Shown in pieces: positions 42,325 through 44,463 of a stretch of DNA of 44,463 bases. Every line of letters begins with the position of its first letter. Positions within the stretch are counted from its first letter, which is position 1. This DNA is from Gemmatimonadota bacterium (GTDB lineage Bacteria > Gemmatimonadota > Gemmatimonadetes > Gemmatimonadales > Gemmatimonadaceae): assembly GCA_025362095.1 (NCBI GenBank), contig JANYIJ010000146.1, forward strand, positions 1-44,463. The letters are read 5' to 3'. Under the pieces are notes generated by a model. The model made no database searches and was not told the origin of the DNA. It was given only the letters and a program-made list of their open reading frames with translations. The position numbers and the translations under genes were made by a program.

Positions 42325-44463
42325 CTAGTTCGGTTTGATCGGCGCCGGCTTGGGCGCCGCTTCGGGGAGGAGTGTGAAGCGCGCGAACTGCTCCGTGCGG
42401 AGGTAGAGCTTCGCCGCGTCGCGAATCATCTCACGTGTCAGCCCTTTCACGAGCTCGGGATATCTGAGGAAATCGCGCTGGTCGCGATGATCTTCATCTG
42501 CGTCGCTCATTGCATTGAGCCACGTCCCGTTCTGCTTGAGCCCGGTTTCGTGCTCGCGCAGCTGGATCTCCTTGATCTTCGTGAGATTCGAATCGCTCAC
42601 CGTGCCGGCCTTGATCTCGTCGAACACCTTGAACACCGCGGACACGAGCTCGTCCGCGCGCTCGGGTGACGAACCGAACTCGACGCTCACGTTGTAGTGC
42701 TCGTACGGAATGTTGCTGCACGAGCCGCCCGCGCTCGCGCCGTACGTGCCGCCTTTTTCCTCACGCAGCACCTCGCGGAGCCGGATGTTGAGCAGTTCCG
42801 TCAGCGCGTCGATCGCGTAGCGGTTCGCGTAGCTGTATGAGCACACGCCTGTGAACACAAGCGACGTCGTCGCTTTCGGCTCGACGCCCTTCCGCACCGT
42901 CTTTCGCACGACGCCCGAGGGAGGGCGAATACCGTTGTCCCTCACCTTCTCGCCGCGATGCAACGAGGGCAGCGAAGCGATGTACTGCTCCACCAGTGGC
43001 CGAATCGAGTCGGGCTTGAAGCTTCCCACGATGAAAAACGTGAAACCGCTCGCATCCGCGAACCGGTCGCGATAGATGTCGTACGCGCGCTGCAGGTCCA
43101 CGGAATCAAGCAGCTCCGCCGAGAGCAGGTGCACGCGCGGATGGTGCTGCGACATCGTCGCCTCCACCGTGTCGCTGAACACCGACTCAGGATCGTTCTT
43201 GTTGTTCGCCAGCATCGCGCGCATCTGCGACTTGAACGCCAGAAACGCGCTCGTGTCCACGCGCGGCGCGGTCGTGCGCAGCCACGCCAGCTGGAACATG
43301 GTCTCCATATCCTGCGCCGATGCTGTTCCGCGCACTCCTTCACCGTTCCCGTCGATGCCCGCGGCGACGTTCACCTTCTTCCCGGCGAGGCGCTTGCCGA
43401 GCGCGATCGAGTTGAACGACCCGACGCCGCTGCGCGACATCACCACCGAACTCAAGTCGGCGTTGATCACGTCTTTATCCGGCAGCACCGACTCGCCGCC
43501 GGGCGCGCGCGACGCGAACAGCAGCTCGTCGGCCTTGAAATCCGTCGGCTTGAGCAGAACCTTCGCACCGTTGGAAAGCGTCCACTCTGTGATTCCCGTC
43601 TCCGAGAGCGCGCGTTCTGCCACGATCTTTCCCGGTGCCGGAAGATTCGGCACGAGTGGCGCGTCGGACGACGAATCCACGTACGCCGTGAGCGTCGCGT
43701 TCCGCGCGGTGCTGAACACCTTCAGCATTGCTGTGGCGGTCGGCACGTGCACGTCCGGCTTGTCCGGCGCCGCCACAAGTATCACGCGGTTCCTCTCGCC
43801 GAACGATGTCTTCGAGAGGGCGTTCACCTCGGCCACGGTGATCGTGGGCGCGAGCGCGGCCACGAGCGGCTGTTCCTTTTCGATTCCCATCACGGGCGAG
43901 TTCCAGAGCGTGCTGCTGACGTATTCATCGACGAAGCGTGACGAGTTGGTCTTGTCGCGCTCGGCCAGCTGCTGCTCCAGCGAGCGCAAGAGATTCGTGC
44001 GCTGCCGGTCCAGCTCGGTCTGCGTAAAACCGAATCGCGAGATCCGCTCCGATTCCGCGAGGAGCGCCTCAGCCGCTTTTTCAAACCCACTCTCCTTCAC
44101 GCCCGCGAATAACTGATACGCGTCCTTTGTGCGAACGAAACTTCCGCGGCCGCCCTGCGCGAATGCGAAGGGCGCGTCGGCGCGCTGGGTGATCTCCGAG
44201 AATCGCGCGTTCACCATGCCGTCGTAAAACGTCGAGACGAGTGACCGGCGGAAATCGCCGATGGTGCGCACGCTGTCGTGCGCCTTGAGCCAGAGCAGCC
44301 CCACCGACGCGAGTGGGTACTCCTTGTCTGTTTCGATCGAGACGAGCGTCTCCTCGTGATCTGGAACTGCGGCGAGATCGCGCTTCCGCGGCGCGGCCGG
44401 CATCGGGATCGCAGAGAACCGCTGCCGGATCAGCGTCTCGATCTGCCCCGCGTCGAAATCTCC
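42325..44463 (-). CDS. M16 family (insulinase-like) peptidase, N-terminus outside window
   Basis: The frame is open to the window edge; at least 712 codons are present and the first visible residues (GDFDAGQIETLIRQRF) are those that follow the first catalytic subdomain of M16 peptidases. The zinc motif HxxEH therefore lies outside the window. The visible part covers the end of the first half and a full second half: WTLSNGAKVLLKPTDFKADELLFASRAPGG is the degenerate non-catalytic domain start, and GTYGASAGGS with SVEFGSSPERADELV is near the C-terminus. It ends with a Pro/Lys tail. Members are often secreted and work on peptides in the periplasm. Confidence 0.92.
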   Translation of the reverse strand, partial: GDFDAGQIETLIRQRFSAIPMPAAPRKRDLAAVPDHEETLVSIETDKEYPLASVGLLWLKAHDSVRTIGDFRRSLVSTFYDGMVNARFSEITQRADAPFAFAQGGRGSFVRTKDAYQLFAGVKESGFEKAAEALLAESERISRFGFTQTELDRQRTNLLRSLEQQLAERDKTNSSRFVDEYVSSTLWNSPVMGIEKEQPLVAALAPTITVAEVNALSKTSFGERNRVILVAAPDKPDVHVPTATAMLKVFSTARNATLTAYVDSSSDAPLVPNLPAPGKIVAERALSETGITEWTLSNGAKVLLKPTDFKADELLFASRAPGGESVLPDKDVINADLSSVVMSRSGVGSFNSIALGKRLAGKKVNVAAGIDGNGEGVRGTASAQDMETMFQLAWLRTTAPRVDTSAFLAFKSQMRAMLANNKNDPESVFSDTVEATMSQHHPRVHLLSAELLDSVDLQRAYDIYRDRFADASGFTFFIVGSFKPDSIRPLVEQYIASLPSLHRGEKVRDNGIRPPSGVVRKTVRKGVEPKATTSLVFTGVCSYSYANRYAIDALTELLNIRLREVLREEKGGTYGASAGGSCSNIPYEHYNVSVEFGSSPERADELVSAVFKVFDEIKAGTVSDSNLTKIKEIQLREHETGLKQNGTWLNAMSDADEDHRDQRDFLRYPELVKGLTREMIRDAAKLYLRTEQFARFTLLPEAAPKPAPIKPN

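Overview
The window is GC-rich, densely packed bacterial chromosome with 41 protein genes, two of them cut by the window edges. I see no rRNA, tRNA, CRISPR array, insertion sequence or phage gene. Gene content suggests a Gemmatimonadota-like heterotroph. The clues are many secreted hydrolases with signal peptides ending in A-x-A-Q, an ECF sigma/zinc anti-sigma pair, a DUF2252 protein and an 82-residue protein of a kind I associate with that phylum. This is an inference from memory, not a search result. At least twelve gene pairs overlap by four bases (ATGA or GTGA), so much of the window is read as translationally coupled operons. No gap without a gene exceeds 300 bases.

Layout. 1-3057 (+): a Fic-like protein whose Fic motif seems eroded, an M23 peptidase lipoprotein, the ribosome-assembly factor YhbY and a DUF2252 protein. 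3047-7285 (-): a two-subunit molybdenum hydroxylase (2Fe-2S subunit, then molybdopterin subunit, no FAD subunit) coupled to a secreted serine hydrolase. 7406-8894 (+): a 7Fe ferredoxin and RNase D. 8990-10704 (-): a second secreted serine hydrolase with a lysine-rich tail, coupled to a SufT/MIP18-like Fe-S assembly factor. 10896-13292 (+): ECF sigma factor, zinc-finger anti-sigma factor and a two-PDZ exported protein, an envelope-stress style module. 13295-16281 (-): a small conserved protein, QueG, an alpha/beta hydrolase and a membrane-anchored matrixin-like protease. 16385-17701 (+): a PlsC-type acyltransferase. 17678-19102 (-): an alkaline-phosphatase-superfamily hydrolase. 19139-21129 (+): a LOG-family protein coupled to a deoxyhypusine-synthase-like protein.

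21137-29697 is an envelope-glycan locus. It holds a divergent GT-C-like membrane protein and then, on the + strand, a methyltransferase, a GtrB/DPM1-like glycosyltransferase, a second GT-C-like membrane protein, two NDP-sugar epimerases, a second GT2 enzyme and a second methyltransferase. The likely logic is that a polyprenyl-phosphate sugar is made in the cytoplasm, flipped, and used by the GT-C proteins outside, while the epimerases make a special sugar. The second epimerase has Phe where the catalytic Tyr of YxxxK should be.

29716-44463 is mostly housekeeping metabolism: an MBL-fold hydrolase, GreA (preceded by a strong leader hairpin), aerobic glycerol-3-phosphate dehydrogenase, the FadI/FadJ beta-oxidation pair, an M14 carboxypeptidase, proline dehydrogenase coupled to an unknown small protein and to RsgA, PdxH, MoaB, OsmC, CsaA and a partial M16 peptidase. 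MoaB serves molybdenum-cofactor synthesis and so connects in function to the molybdenum hydroxylase at 4477-7285.

The strongest leads for something undescribed are the Fic-derived protein lacking its catalytic motif, the glycan locus with its FxxxK epimerase, the GreA leader hairpin, and short GC-rich repeats found both inside coding sequence and between convergent genes.
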